A stretch of 64,000 nucleotides of DNA from Mycobacterium sp. shizuoka-1 (GCF_002723835.1 NZ_BEWG01000001.1:32346-96345), one strand, 5' to 3'. Numbered from the stretch's first letter, positions 53,948-63,218 are shown. The notes: generated by a model not told the origin, from the letters alone. A program made the numbers and translations.

Positions 53948-54433
53948 TTGCAGCAGTCAATCGACGGGCCGTCGGCGGCAGATGTCGATGCGGTATTACG
54001 CGCCTCCCGCGCGCTCGTCGGCATTGCGGCTGCCTCGATAGCCGAAATCTCGGAATCCGTCACCGTTCCGCAGCTGCGGGTGCTGGTGATGATCGACACC
54101 CACGGACCGTTGAATCTGGCGTCCGTTGCCGCTGCGCTGGACATCAGCCCCTCCAACGCCAGCCGGATCTGTGATCGGCTCATCCGGGCCGGCTTTCTGC
54201 ATCGGCAGGATTATGCGGCGGACCGCCGCAACATCTCGCTGTCGCTGACCACCGAAGGCAGGCAACTGGTTCGTAAGATGAACCGCCACCGTCGCCGTTC
54301 GATCACCAGGGTGCTGCGCGGCATGAGCACCGCCGAGCGGACGGCGGTCATCAGCGCGTTGGATGCCTTCGCCGCCGCCGCGGGTGAACCGGCCGACGAT
54401 GCGGCACTGCGCCTGGTGTGGCCGCCGGCTTGA
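53948..54433 (+). CDS. MarR-family transcriptional regulator (paralogue of the one at 42635)
   Basis: TTG 53948 follows a strong AAGGAGGAGG site, giving 161 residues. The winged helix is TVPQLRVLVMIDTHGPLNLASVAAALDISPSNASRICDRLIRAGFLHRQDYAADRRNISLSLT. It aligns end to end by eye with the MarR at 42635, including AVLRASRALVGIAAASIAEISE against ALLTASRLLVAISARSIAQVDE. It closes the 50.5-54.4 kb plus-strand set and may regulate it. I found no GCAAC-W-GTTGC palindrome near it. Confidence 0.85.
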   Translation: MQQSIDGPSAADVDAVLRASRALVGIAAASIAEISESVTVPQLRVLVMIDTHGPLNLASVAAALDISPSNASRICDRLIRAGFLHRQDYAADRRNISLSLTTEGRQLVRKMNRHRRRSITRVLRGMSTAERTAVISALDAFAAAAGEPADDAALRLVWPPA

Positions 54434-54497
54434 CAGCGCCGATTTGTTACCGGCCCGCGCCCTGGCGGCGACCCCGGACGTGAGAACGTAGACCCCT

Positions 54498-55055
54498 ATG
54501 CACACGCACAGTTTCGTCAGCTACGAGGAATTCGGGCGCCGGTTCTTCGAAGTGGCGGTCACCGAGGAGCGTGTGGCCGCGGCATTCGCCGAGATCGCCG
54601 GCGGTGAGTTCGAGATGGGTCCGATGGCGCAGGGGCCGGCCGGGCTGGCCAAGGTCACCGCGAAGGTGCGGATCCAGCAGCCGGTCGCCCGGCGCAGCGT
54701 GGGCGACACCATCACGTTCAACGTGCGGATTCCGCTGGTGATCGAGCTGGTGGTCGATCTGCGGCTGGACAAGCAGCGGTTCATTGTCGACGGCGACATC
54801 GCCCTGCGGGCCACCGCCCGGGCCGCCGAACCGCTGCTGCTGGTCATCGACGTGGCCAAGCCACGGTCCTCGGACATCGCGGTGCATGTGACGTCGAAAT
54901 CGGTTCGCGGCGAGATCCTGCGCATCGTGGCCGGAGTCGACGCCGAGATCCGCCGCTTCGTGGCGGCCTACGTCGCCGACGAGATCGACAGCCCGGCCTC
55001 GCAACAGGCGAAGGTCATCGACGTGTCCGAGGCCGTCGCCTCCGCCTGGGACTGA
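54498..55055 (+). CDS. Conserved hypothetical protein
   Basis: This 185-residue protein has no signal peptide or membrane helix. The central part alternates hydrophobic and charged residues in strands (ITFNVRIPLVIELVVDLRLDKQRFIVDGDIALRATARA), suggesting an SRPBCC- or lipocalin-like beta-sheet protein, and the C-terminal third is helical. Similar actinobacterial proteins are annotated only as hypothetical. It is isolated, followed 42 bases later by the PAP2-type gene on the same strand. Confidence 0.6.
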   Translation: MHTHSFVSYEEFGRRFFEVAVTEERVAAAFAEIAGGEFEMGPMAQGPAGLAKVTAKVRIQQPVARRSVGDTITFNVRIPLVIELVVDLRLDKQRFIVDGDIALRATARAAEPLLLVIDVAKPRSSDIAVHVTSKSVRGEILRIVAGVDAEIRRFVAAYVADEIDSPASQQAKVIDVSEAVASAWD

Positions 55056-55097
55056 ACATGCGGCGAGTTCGGTGCCGATAATGGGTAATCGGTTGCG

Positions 55098-56258
55098 ATG
55101 GCCGCGATCGATCTTGTGCCGGCCCGGCGCGCCGCGGTGGCGGTCTGGGCCGCGACAGTCGTAACCCTCACGGCCACAGGCGGTTTGGCGTTCAATCGGG
55201 AACTGATCCTGGCCTACATCTGCACCGGGCTGCTGGCGGCCAGCATCGGGCGCCGTCGGGTGCTGCAGATCGTGCGGGACTGGCTGCCGTTCGCCGTGGT
55301 GTTGATCGTCTATGACCTGAGCAGGGGAGTCGCCGATCTGATCGGCACGCCGACCCAGTGGCGCTGGCAGCCCCACGTCGATCAGGCGATGTTCGGCGCG
55401 GTGCCCACAGTGTGGCTGCAAGAACACCTCAAGCAGCCCTTGCCGCCCTGGTGGGAGGTGGTTGTCAGCACGGTCTACATGTCGTTCTTCATCCTGCCGT
55501 ACGTGGTGGCCGCGGTGCTGTGGCTGCGCGACCGCGACGAGTGGAAGGCGTTCGTCCGCCGCTTCGTGATCCTGTCGTTCTCGGCCCTGGCCGTCTATGC
55601 GGTGATGCCCGCCGCCCCGCCGTGGGCGGCAGCCCGCTGCGAGCCGGCCGACGTCGCGGGCGGTCCCGCCGAGCCGGCCTGCATGTTCCGCCCGGTCCCG
55701 CGCGCCGACGGCGGGCTGCTGGGTCCGGTCACCGTGTCACACGACGGCGCCAACGCCTTCGTCGAGCGGATCTCCACCCGGGGCTTCGGCACCCTGCACC
55801 TGGACGTGGCCCGTGCGTTGCTGGACGAGGGGCAGGCCAGCGTGAACCTGGTGGCCGCGATCCCGTCGCTGCATGCCGGCCTGTCGGCGATGATCGCGGC
55901 GTTCTTGTGGGGGCGGGTCCGCCGCGGGTGGCGGCCGCTGCTGGCCGGGTACGTGGCGATCATGGCATTCACGCTGGTGTACGCCGCCGAGCATTACGTC
56001 ATCGACATCCTGCTGGGTTGGCTGCTGGCGATCGTCGTGGTGGCGGCGATCCGCCGCTACGAACGCCGGCGGCTATCCGCGGCGGCCGCGACCGGTGAGA
56101 TTCAATGGCCGGCCGACCGCGCTGAGCTGAGTGAGGACATCCTCGACCCGCGTCCTGGGCACCTCGGCACGCCACTGCGGCAGGGTGCCGGTCAGATGCA
56201 GCGTGCCGGGCCCGAACGACAGGCTCGTCAGGGTCAAGCCGCTGGCCAGGTCCGGTAG
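55098..56258 (+). CDS. PAP2-superfamily membrane enzyme (inositol-phosphotransferase-like)
   Basis: The 386-residue protein has six or more membrane helices. The PAP2 active-site motifs are IPSLHAGLSAMIA (motif 2) and AEHYVIDILLGW (motif 3, H...D). The long loop with MPAAPPWAAARCEPADV resembles Aur1-like inositol phosphorylceramide synthase relatives in actinobacteria. It could transfer a phospho-alcohol head group or dephosphorylate a lipid. The last 186 bases, coding a charged, low-complexity tail (GQMQRAGPERQARQGQ), lie antisense to the end of the next gene. Confidence 0.78.
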   Translation: MAAIDLVPARRAAVAVWAATVVTLTATGGLAFNRELILAYICTGLLAASIGRRRVLQIVRDWLPFAVVLIVYDLSRGVADLIGTPTQWRWQPHVDQAMFGAVPTVWLQEHLKQPLPPWWEVVVSTVYMSFFILPYVVAAVLWLRDRDEWKAFVRRFVILSFSALAVYAVMPAAPPWAAARCEPADVAGGPAEPACMFRPVPRADGGLLGPVTVSHDGANAFVERISTRGFGTLHLDVARALLDEGQASVNLVAAIPSLHAGLSAMIAAFLWGRVRRGWRPLLAGYVAIMAFTLVYAAEHYVIDILLGWLLAIVVVAAIRRYERRRLSAAAATGEIQWPADRAELSEDILDPRPGHLGTPLRQGAGQMQRAGPERQARQGQAAGQVR

Positions 56259-56888
56259 TCGCACCGGGTAGGCGGGAGTGCGGGCCGGCAACGTCCACCG
56301 GCTCCGCCGGGTGCGCACGGCCCGGGGGTGCAGCCACAGTGTCGATCCGTCCAGCGTCACCCCGACCTCGACGCTGCCCAGTCCCGGGCGGCGTGCCCAC
56401 CGCAGCCGGGCGACACCGTCGTCGTCCACGTGACCCGAGATCCGGGGCAGCGCGTCGGCGAACACCTCGTCGAGTGCGTTGGTCGACACGTCGATGCTCA
56501 CCTCGACCGGCGCGGCCACCAGCACCGGCGGCACGCCGGGACGCAGGTGGACATTGTGCAGGACGACCGATGCGTGCTCGAAATACCGGTCTGCCCACCG
56601 GATGTCGGTGGCCGTCAGGCGAACGTCGTTCAGCTGACCGACGGCCAGGCGGCGGACGTCGAGCCGCGAATCGAACTCGGTGACCGTCAGCGTGATGTCT
56701 CCGCTGTCCAGGCGCACGGTCAGCGTTCGGCCCACCACCAACCGCTTGACGGTCAGAAACAGGGTCCGATAGGCCACCGCCGCCCCGGAACTGACCGGCG
56801 CCGAGGACCACACCGAGGACAACATGTCCAGTGGCCGCAGAAGATCCCAGCGGGCGAGACCCAGTGAACGTGCCATAGGGCTACTCAT
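56073..56888 (-). CDS. DUF2993/LmeA-like lipid-binding-type protein
   Basis: The ATG at 56888 gives 271 residues; ATG 56876 (MARSLGLARW) is equally possible. The body has the DUF2993 style of repeated amphipathic strands (LDSGDITLTVTEFDSRLDVRRLAVGQLNDVRLTATDIRW and LTLTSLSFGPGTLHLTGTLPQW). LmeA of this family is a periplasmic protein of mannan elongation, but this copy lacks a clear signal peptide. Its 3' end overlaps the PAP2-type gene by 186 bases on the opposite strand, unusually long for convergent genes. Confidence 0.68.
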   Translation of the reverse strand: MSSPMARSLGLARWDLLRPLDMLSSVWSSAPVSSGAAVAYRTLFLTVKRLVVGRTLTVRLDSGDITLTVTEFDSRLDVRRLAVGQLNDVRLTATDIRWADRYFEHASVVLHNVHLRPGVPPVLVAAPVEVSIDVSTNALDEVFADALPRISGHVDDDGVARLRWARRPGLGSVEVGVTLDGSTLWLHPRAVRTRRSRWTLPARTPAYPVRLPDLASGLTLTSLSFGPGTLHLTGTLPQWRAEVPRTRVEDVLTQLSAVGRPLNLTGRGRRG

Positions 56889-56965
56889 CCTGCTCGGTCG
56901 GCCCGGTGGGACGCAAGCGTCTTTGGCTACGTTTGCGATCCGCGACCGAGGGTATCTCTGGGCCG

Positions 56966-58276
56966 ATGACGTCCGTGGTGATTGTGGGCAGCGGCTTCAC
57001 CGGTTTCGAATGCGCACGGCGCCTGCAGCGGCGGCTCCGCCGCCAGCACGCTGACGTCCAGATCACGCTGATCTCGCCGATCGACTACATGCTCTACACC
57101 CCGCTGCTGCCCGACGTGGCCGGCGGCGTGGTCGATGCCCGCTTCGTCACGGTTCCGCTGGCCGGCACGTTGCCGGGGGTGCGGGCGATCCGGGGGCGGG
57201 TGGATCACGCCGACCTCGCCGGGCACACCCTGACCTACACCGATCCCGAAGAGCGCACCCACGAGCTGGCCTGGGACCGCCTGGTGCTGACGCCGGGTTC
57301 GGTGACCCGGTTGTTCGACATCCCGGGCCTGGCCACGTATGCCCGCGGGTTGAAATCCGCGGCAGAGGCGCTCTATCTGCGTGATCACGTGCTCGAGCAA
57401 CTCGAACTCGCCACCATCGACGACGATCCGGCGGTGGCCGCGGGGCGGCGCACCGTGGTGGTGGTGGGCGCGTCGTATTCCGGCACCGAATTGGTCGCCC
57501 AGCTGCGGGCGCTGGCCGACGCGGCGGCCGACCAGATGGGATTCGACCGCGCCGCGGTGCGGTTCGTCCTGCTGGACCTGGCCGAGCAGGTCATGCCCGA
57601 GGTGGGCGAGCGGCTGGGCAAGGCGGCGATGAACGTGCTGCACACTCGGGGGATCGACGTGCGACTCGGAGTGACGCTGACCGAAGTGCACGCCGATCAC
57701 GTTGTGCTCAGCGATGATTCGCGACTGGATACCCGCACCGTGGCCTGGGTGACCGGGGTGAGGGCCGCGCCGCTGATCGACACCCTCGGCCTGCCCACCG
57801 AGAAGGGACGGCTCACAGTCGGCACCGACCTGCGGGTGTCAGGCCACCCCGACGTATTCGCCGCGGGCGACGCCGCCGCCGTCCCCGACCTGACCCAGCC
57901 GGGCGCCATCACTCCGCCGACCGCTCAGCATGCCGTGCGGCAGGGCAAGGCGCTGGCCCGCAACGTGGCGGCCAGCCTGGGCATCGGCACCCCGAAGGAC
58001 TACCGGCATCGCAACATGGGCCTGGTCGTCGACCTGGGCCCGCGCCACGCCGTCGCCAACCCACTGAACATCCCGCTGTCCGGCCTCCCCGCCAAGGCGG
58101 TCACCCGTGCCTATCACCTGTACGCGATGCCGCGTGCGGTGAACCGATGGGCGGTGGCGCTGGCCTATCTGACCGACCTGATGTTCCCGCGCACCGTGGT
58201 CTCGATCGGGTTGTCCACTCAGGAGGACGCCCAGTTCTCCACCAGCGAGGGCATCCCGATGCCCAAGGCCGACTGA
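56966..58276 (+). CDS. NDH-2-like FAD/NAD(P) oxidoreductase
   Basis: ATG 56966 gives 436 residues. The FAD loop is VVIVGSGFTGFECARRLQRRL, the NAD(P) loop VVVVGASYSGTELVAQL and the second FAD motif DVFAAGDAAAVPD. The C-terminal region with SGLPAKAVTRAYHLYAMPRAVNRWAVALAYLTDLMFP is the amphipathic membrane anchor typical of type II NADH dehydrogenases, so it probably feeds NADH electrons to quinone. It is not one of the canonical ndh genes by context and is convergent with the flavoreductase next door. Confidence 0.82.
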   Translation: MTSVVIVGSGFTGFECARRLQRRLRRQHADVQITLISPIDYMLYTPLLPDVAGGVVDARFVTVPLAGTLPGVRAIRGRVDHADLAGHTLTYTDPEERTHELAWDRLVLTPGSVTRLFDIPGLATYARGLKSAAEALYLRDHVLEQLELATIDDDPAVAAGRRTVVVVGASYSGTELVAQLRALADAAADQMGFDRAAVRFVLLDLAEQVMPEVGERLGKAAMNVLHTRGIDVRLGVTLTEVHADHVVLSDDSRLDTRTVAWVTGVRAAPLIDTLGLPTEKGRLTVGTDLRVSGHPDVFAAGDAAAVPDLTQPGAITPPTAQHAVRQGKALARNVAASLGIGTPKDYRHRNMGLVVDLGPRHAVANPLNIPLSGLPAKAVTRAYHLYAMPRAVNRWAVALAYLTDLMFPRTVVSIGLSTQEDAQFSTSEGIPMPKAD

Positions 58277-59368
58277 CTACAGATCCAGCTCCAGATGGCC
58301 CCCCTCGGGGGCGCGGGACACGCAGGTCAGCATCATGCCCGCTGCATGCTCCGGCTCGGTGAGAAGGGTATCCCGATGTTGCACAACACCTTTGATCACC
58401 CGAATCCGGCAGGTGCCGCAGAAGCCCTGCTGGCAGGAGTACGGTGCGGGCACCTGCTCGCGGCGCAGCGCGCCAAGCAGCGTCTCCTGCGGTTCGACCG
58501 TGACCGTCGCGCCGCTGGACGCGATCGTGGCGGTGAAGCGGGTGCCGTCCAGCACCGGTGCGGCGGCGAACCGCTCGAAGTGCAGCTCCACGTCGTCGCG
58601 GCCGGCCAGCGCGGTCCGGATCGCGGTCAGCATCGGCGCTGGTCCGCAGGTGTAGACGGTCGTGCCATCCGGGCAGTCACCGACAAGGTCGGCGGCGGTC
58701 GGTATGCCGTATCTGTCGTCGGTGCGGATGCGCACCCGGTCGCCGAACCGGCGCACCTCGTCGAGGAAGGGGATGGACTCCTCGCTGCGGCCGGCGTAGG
58801 TCATCGACCAGTCGACGCCGAGCCGGTCGGCCAACCCCAGCATCGGCAGGATCGGGGTGATGCCGATACCGCCCGCGATGAACCGCAGTCGGCGCGCGGG
58901 CGAACCGTAGCCGGGGACGCTGAGCGGGAACGCATTACGCGGGCCACCGCTGGTGACCGTCGCCCCGACGTCGATGCGGTCGTGCACCTCGACCGACCCG
59001 CCGCCACCGTCGGGGATGCGGCGGACCGCGATCCGGTAACAGGTGCGCAGACCGGGATCGCCGCACAGCGAGTACTGGCGGATCCGTCCGCTCGGCAGGT
59101 GGATGTCCAGATGCGCGCCAGGATGCCAGGCCGGCAGCGGGCGCCGATCCGGCGCCGCCAGCGTCAGCGCGACGACGTTCTGATCGAGCGCCACCACCCG
59201 GCGTTCGACGACCTGCAACGTAAGGGTGTGGTCGCGCGACGGCGGCGTCGCGGGCCGGCGGATCGCACCGGTGATCGCCCACATCGCGGTGATCGCGGCA
59301 TCGGTGAGACTCAGCGGAACGTCGTGACGGGTCCGCCCGGACGTGCTCGGCGGAGCGATACGTCTCAC
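58277..59368 (-). CDS. FNR-type reductase with C-terminal plant-type 2Fe-2S ferredoxin domain
   Basis: GTG 59368 overlaps the diiron-protein stop by four bases. The 363 residues have a ~45-residue N-terminal extension, a flavin domain (RQYSLCGDPG), a nicotinamide domain (GGIGITPILPMLG and CGPAPMLTAI) and a 2Fe-2S domain with C-x4-C-x2-C and a distal Cys (SCQQGFCGTC, LTCVSRA). This order is that of phthalate-dioxygenase-reductase/VanB-type proteins. Translational coupling to the diiron protein makes it that protein's electron donor. Confidence 0.9.
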   Translation of the reverse strand: MRRIAPPSTSGRTRHDVPLSLTDAAITAMWAITGAIRRPATPPSRDHTLTLQVVERRVVALDQNVVALTLAAPDRRPLPAWHPGAHLDIHLPSGRIRQYSLCGDPGLRTCYRIAVRRIPDGGGGSVEVHDRIDVGATVTSGGPRNAFPLSVPGYGSPARRLRFIAGGIGITPILPMLGLADRLGVDWSMTYAGRSEESIPFLDEVRRFGDRVRIRTDDRYGIPTAADLVGDCPDGTTVYTCGPAPMLTAIRTALAGRDDVELHFERFAAAPVLDGTRFTATIASSGATVTVEPQETLLGALRREQVPAPYSCQQGFCGTCRIRVIKGVVQHRDTLLTEPEHAAGMMLTCVSRAPEGGHLELDL

Positions 59369-60264
59369 AGGTGCGCGGCCCGGGCGGCCGGCGAGCTCGC
59401 CAGATAGGCGACCGCCTGGGCGGTGGAGCCGACGTCTTCCGGCGAATAGTTCGGCCGGAAGTAGGTCAGCGTCGTGCCGCCGAACAGGTTGCGGTACTTG
59501 GGCAGCAGCCCGAGCTTGGAGTCCCTGGCCCGTGACCGCTGCATCGTCCACCAACTCATGTCCAGGCTGGGGTCGGTGCGGCACAGATACCAGGCGCCAC
59601 GGTTGAAGAACCCGGCGATCATCATCACCGCCACGCCCATCGACCGGATCCGGTCGAGGTAACTGTCATGGAAGTAGACCGCCACGTCGTGGGCCACGTT
59701 GCGATGCTCGACCTCCTCGCTGCCATGCCACCGGAACACGTCGACCAGGGTGGGATCGGCACCGAAGTCGTCCCAAGCGCAGTTGAGGGCGAAGTCACCG
59801 AGCACCGCGGTGTAGTGCTCGATCGCCGCGATCAGCCACAACCGGTCACACAGGTGGTTGAGCCGGCGCCGCGGATCGCGCGACGTGCTCGGCGCGAGCA
59901 TCTTGGTGAAGACGTAGTCCATCTGGCGCAGCATCGGCTCGGGGTTCACCCCGCGGGTGACCATGAACTCCCGCAGCAGCTTCTCGTGAGTGTCGGCGTG
60001 GGTGGCCTCCTGGCCGATGAATCCGCGCATGTCCTCGGCCAGCCGGGAATCCTTGACCAGCGGCAGCGCCTCGTCGTAGGTGGCCACGAACCAGCGCTCG
60101 GCCGCCGGCAGCACCACGTTGAGCAGAGAGATCACGTGGGAGGCGACGGGATGGCCGGGAATCCAGTGCAGCGGGGTCGCGGATACGTCGAAGTCGACCT
60201 TGCGGGCCTGGATCTGCACCCGGCCGGGATCGATCTCGTGTTCGAAGCGGCGTGGCCGCAGCAT
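59365..60264 (-). CDS. Ferritin-like diiron protein (PF10118, called metal-dependent hydrolase)
   Basis: ATG 60264, with GGGAGG upstream, yields 299 residues. The family name is metal-dependent hydrolase, but the sequence shows a four-helix diiron carboxylate pattern: E56, E86-x2-H89 (QEATHADTH), E149 (IAAIEHY) and E184-x2-H187 (GSEEVEHRN). That is the E, ExxH, E, ExxH arrangement of O2-activating enzymes such as desaturases and AurF-like oxygenases. The next gene encodes a matching reductase and overlaps it by four bases. An oxygenase or desaturase acting on a lipid or alicyclic substrate is therefore more likely than a hydrolase. Confidence 0.8.
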   Translation of the reverse strand: MLRPRRFEHEIDPGRVQIQARKVDFDVSATPLHWIPGHPVASHVISLLNVVLPAAERWFVATYDEALPLVKDSRLAEDMRGFIGQEATHADTHEKLLREFMVTRGVNPEPMLRQMDYVFTKMLAPSTSRDPRRRLNHLCDRLWLIAAIEHYTAVLGDFALNCAWDDFGADPTLVDVFRWHGSEEVEHRNVAHDVAVYFHDSYLDRIRSMGVAVMMIAGFFNRGAWYLCRTDPSLDMSWWTMQRSRARDSKLGLLPKYRNLFGGTTLTYFRPNYSPEDVGSTAQAVAYLASSPAARAAHL

Positions 60265-60323
60265 GGGCGAAACCTCCCGGCTCGACGGCCCGACTTGCCG
60301 AGGAGTTTAGCCGAGTAGGGGTG

Positions 60324-60737
60324 TCAGCCGACCTGAGTCGGCGTCACCGTGACGGTGCCGGGAGCACCCGGCGTCGGGCGGGTGCCGCCGTCGGCCGGAA
60401 TCGGCTGGGCGGGTGCCGTGCCCGCCGAGCTGGGCGGCGGCGCATCGGGCTGAGCGGCCTTGGTGCAGTTGAGCATCAGCTGCATCTTGCCGCTGGCCAG
60501 GTATTTCTGGCTCTGCACGATGCATTTGGCCTGCGGGACGTCACTGCCGACAGATCCGCCGAACACCGTCGAGACCCCCTGCGCGTGCAGGATGGCCACC
60601 GCCTTGTAGTACGGCTCGCCGAGGATGTTCAGTGTTCCGCCGGCGTTCGGGTCCGCGCTGCTGGACCCCATGCCGAGGGCGGCTGCTGCCGAACCAGCGG
60701 CAAGCGCGCCTGCGGCCACCAGGATGAGCCTCTTCAC
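60324..60737 (-). CDS. Small secreted protein of unknown function
   Basis: GTG 60737 has GGAGG six bases upstream. The 137 residues start with a signal peptide (VKRLILVAAGALAAGSAAAALGMGSSSADP), followed by a ~60-residue domain with two cysteines (KCIVQSQKYL and LNCTKA) and a Pro/Thr-rich tail. This is a recurrent mycobacterial secreted family without known function. The 160 bases upstream (60738-60897) hold no gene. Confidence 0.68.
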   Translation of the reverse strand: MKRLILVAAGALAAGSAAAALGMGSSSADPNAGGTLNILGEPYYKAVAILHAQGVSTVFGGSVGSDVPQAKCIVQSQKYLASGKMQLMLNCTKAAQPDAPPPSSAGTAPAQPIPADGGTRPTPGAPGTVTVTPTQVG

Positions 60738-60897
60738 TCGGACCTCCGTCTGTGTCTCCGGTCGAACATAGCGCAGGGTGCTGCGAGGTCGCCCTGCGAG
60801 CAGATCCCACCAGCCTCTTGAGTGTCTATCGCCACAACCGCCCCGAGACGTTTCAAGCCGGCCCGAAGTCGGCGTCGGGGCAGCTGAGCGGTCCCGG

Positions 60898-62346
60898 TCA
60901 GCCGCCGTTGCCGCGCAGGATCTCCTCGGCGCAGCGCAGCCGGGTGTGCCCGGTCTCCTGCATGCAGATCCGGACCGGGGATTCGTTCTCGATCGGCGGC
61001 GCCACCGCCGGGGACGAGGTCACCACCGGGTTGGGGATGACGTCCTGGCGCACCGACCACAGGTAGCGGTTGGTGTACTGCAGCTGCGTGCAGTACACGG
61101 TCGCGCCATCGGCGGTGGTGCCGGTGGCGCCCGGCTCGGTGCAGTTCGACCCGATCACGGCCGTCGGCGTCGGGGCCACCGTGACGGTGTCGGTATCGGT
61201 GGGCGCGGTGGTCGTGGCTGTTGTCGTGGTGACCGGCGGCGGGGGAACGACGCTGGTGGTAGCCGGCGGCGCGGTGGTCGTGAGGGAGGTGCGGACGTCG
61301 TCGGTGGCGACCGTCTCGCCGCGGTCGCGGCCGGCGATGAACGCGGCGGCCACCGCGATCAGCAGCACGAGCAGCACCGAGATCAGGATCGCCGGCCGCA
61401 GCCAGGACCGGTGCGCCGGTGGGTGCGGCTCGCCGCCGACCGGCGCGGCGTCGGTGATCGGCGTCAGCCGGGTGGAGTCCACGTCGGACCGGCTGTCGCC
61501 CGACAGCGGTGTGGTGATGTGATGTGCCAGGGCACGGGCGAAGTCCACGCAGCGGTCGAAGCGGTCGGCAGGATCCTTGGACAACGCCTTGCGCAGCGCC
61601 GGGTCGAGGTTGGCCAGCTCGGGGCGGCGCGTAGCCAGGCTCGGCGGCGCCGCCGACAGGTGCTGGCTGATCACCACAGCCGGGTTGGAGTGCTGGAACG
61701 GCGGGATGCCGGTGAGCAGGTGATACGCGGTGGCCGCCAGGGCGTATTGATCGGCACGCCCGTCCAGATCACGCCCCATGAGCTGTTCGGGGGCGGCGTA
61801 AGCCAGGGTGCCGACCGTCATGTTGGTCTGCGTCAAGCCGCTCGCGTCGTTATCCCAGCGAGCAATGCCGAAGTCCGCCAACAAGATTCGCTCTTCGCCC
61901 GAGTCCTGCCTGGAGACCAGGATGTTGGCGGGTTTGACGTCACGGTGCAGCAAATGGCGCTGGTGGGCGTAGTCCAGGGCCTCGGCGACCGCGGTGACGA
62001 TGTTGAGCACGTCGCGCTGCGGCAGACCGCCTGGATGGCTCTTGAGCAGATCGCTCGCGTCGGTGCCGTCGACGTAATCCATGGCGATCCACAGCTGTCC
62101 GTCGGATTCGCCGCGGTCGTGCACGCCGACGATGTGCGGATGCCACAGCGTGGCGGCGATATCGGCCTCGCGTTCGAAGCGGGCGCGGTACTCGGTGTCG
62201 CTGCTGACCGAAGCCGGAAGCACCTTCAGGGCGTCGCGACGGGGCAGTCGGGGGTGCTGGGCGAGGTAGACCTCACCCATCCCTCCCGCGCCGAGCAGTC
62301 GAAGGATCGTGTAGCCGGCGAATATCTCGCCGTCGGCCAGCGGCAT
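60898..62346 (-). CDS. Membrane Ser/Thr protein kinase (Pkn family)
   Basis: The 482-residue protein has an N-terminal kinase domain (1-275) with the glycine loop [14 protein letters not shown] lysine K41, catalytic HRD at 134-136 ([10 protein letters not shown]), DFG at 158-160 and an activation-loop threonine-rich [10 protein letters not shown] juxtamembrane linker leads to one transmembrane helix (about 318-339) and a Thr/Pro-rich extracellular stalk ending in a domain of about 75 residues with four cysteines. Domain order fits PknF/PknI/PknJ-type sensors. The extracellular domain is the probable signal receiver. Confidence 0.92.
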   Translation of the reverse strand: MPLADGEIFAGYTILRLLGAGGMGEVYLAQHPRLPRRDALKVLPASVSSDTEYRARFEREADIAATLWHPHIVGVHDRGESDGQLWIAMDYVDGTDASDLLKSHPGGLPQRDVLNIVTAVAEALDYAHQRHLLHRDVKPANILVSRQDSGEERILLADFGIARWDNDASGLTQTNMTVGTLAYAAPEQLMGRDLDGRADQYALAATAYHLLTGIPPFQHSNPAVVISQHLSAAPPSLATRRPELANLDPALRKALSKDPADRFDRCVDFARALAHHITTPLSGDSRSDVDSTRLTPITDAAPVGGEPHPPAHRSWLRPAILISVLLVLLIAVAAAFIAGRDRGETVATDDVRTSLTTTAPPATTSVVPPPPVTTTTATTTAPTDTDTVTVAPTPTAVIGSNCTEPGATGTTADGATVYCTQLQYTNRYLWSVRQDVIPNPVVTSSPAVAPPIENESPVRICMQETGHTRLRCAEEILRGNGG

Positions 62347-62371
62347 GGCCCGATCCTACAAACGAGACCGC

Positions 62372-63073
62372 TCAGCCCACGCCCACTCCCACGCCTTGAC
62401 GACCGTCGGCGTCGCCGTAGCGGGCCAGGTGGTGGTGTGTGCCGGCCCGCAGTGCAGGCAGCGCGTCGTCGGTCACACCCAGCACCCGTAAGCAGGCGTC
62501 GGCGACGTGACCGGCCAAGGTGGTGTGGTCGGGCTGCAGCGGCCGCGACCACATGTTGACCAGCGACTCGACCAGCCGAAACGGCAGATCGGCGGCATCG
62601 CCGGCGACCCCGGTGGTCGCCAGGATGCGGCGGCTGAGGTCCAGATAGGCCAGCCGTAACCGCTCCCGCTCGGTCCAGAACGTCGCCAGCCGGGCTTCGC
62701 GCAGCTCCGGCAGCAGGTACAGCGCCCCGAGGTTCCATCGCGAGGTCAGCAACTGGGCGCCGTCGAAGGCGGCCAGGGCGTGCAGACATTGCGCGGCCGG
62801 CAGATCGTCCTCGCGCAACGCGGACAGGAAGGCCAGGGTCGGCGTGACGGTCTGATGCAACAGCGCCGAGAGCAGCTCGTCCTTGGTCTTGAAGTAGTGG
62901 TACAGCGAGGCCTGACGAATGCCGACCGCCTCGGCGATCGCCCGGGTGGACGTGCTCGCGTAGCCGCGGGTGGTGAACAGTTCGCCCGCGGCGTCGAGGA
63001 TCTCCTCCCTGGCGGTCGTGCCGGGTCTGCGCCGTTCGGTCAAGCGCGGGCGCCCCGCCCGCGTTGTGTCCAT
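62372..63073 (-). CDS. TetR-family transcriptional regulator
   Basis: ATG 63073 (MDTTRAGRPRLTERRRPGTTAREEILDAAGELF) is chosen; it gives 233 residues, with a basic N-terminal arm before the HTH (STRAIAEAVGIRQASLYHYFKTKDELL). A helical effector domain follows. It diverges from the ABC transporter gene at 63293. Two CTGTC-N4-GACAG sites lie between them, which fits autoregulation plus control of the transporter. Its 3' end is 25 bases from the kinase gene start, same strand. Confidence 0.88.
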   Translation of the reverse strand: MDTTRAGRPRLTERRRPGTTAREEILDAAGELFTTRGYASTSTRAIAEAVGIRQASLYHYFKTKDELLSALLHQTVTPTLAFLSALREDDLPAAQCLHALAAFDGAQLLTSRWNLGALYLLPELREARLATFWTERERLRLAYLDLSRRILATTGVAGDAADLPFRLVESLVNMWSRPLQPDHTTLAGHVADACLRVLGVTDDALPALRAGTHHHLARYGDADGRQGVGVGVG

Positions 63074-63120
63074 GGACCGATGGTGACCCACACCACCTGG
63101 GAAAAGACAGACCCGGGGAT

Positions 63121-63140
63121 TTTCTGTCACACGACAGAAA
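63121..63140. promoter_or_regulatory. TetR operator copy 1, perfect palindrome
   Basis: TTTCTGTC-ACAC-GACAGAAA has eight-base perfect arms, 48 bases upstream of the TetR start. The CTGTC-N4-GACAG core recurs at 63219-63232. An additional GACAG half-site lies at 63106-63110. Symmetry, length and position are typical of TetR operators. Confidence 0.7.
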
Positions 63141-63218
63141 CGCGGGATACCTATCGGTTACGCGGCGTCTTGTTTTGGTTACGCCAGCGACACCCACCGC
63201 GACAACACGCCCGCAAAA

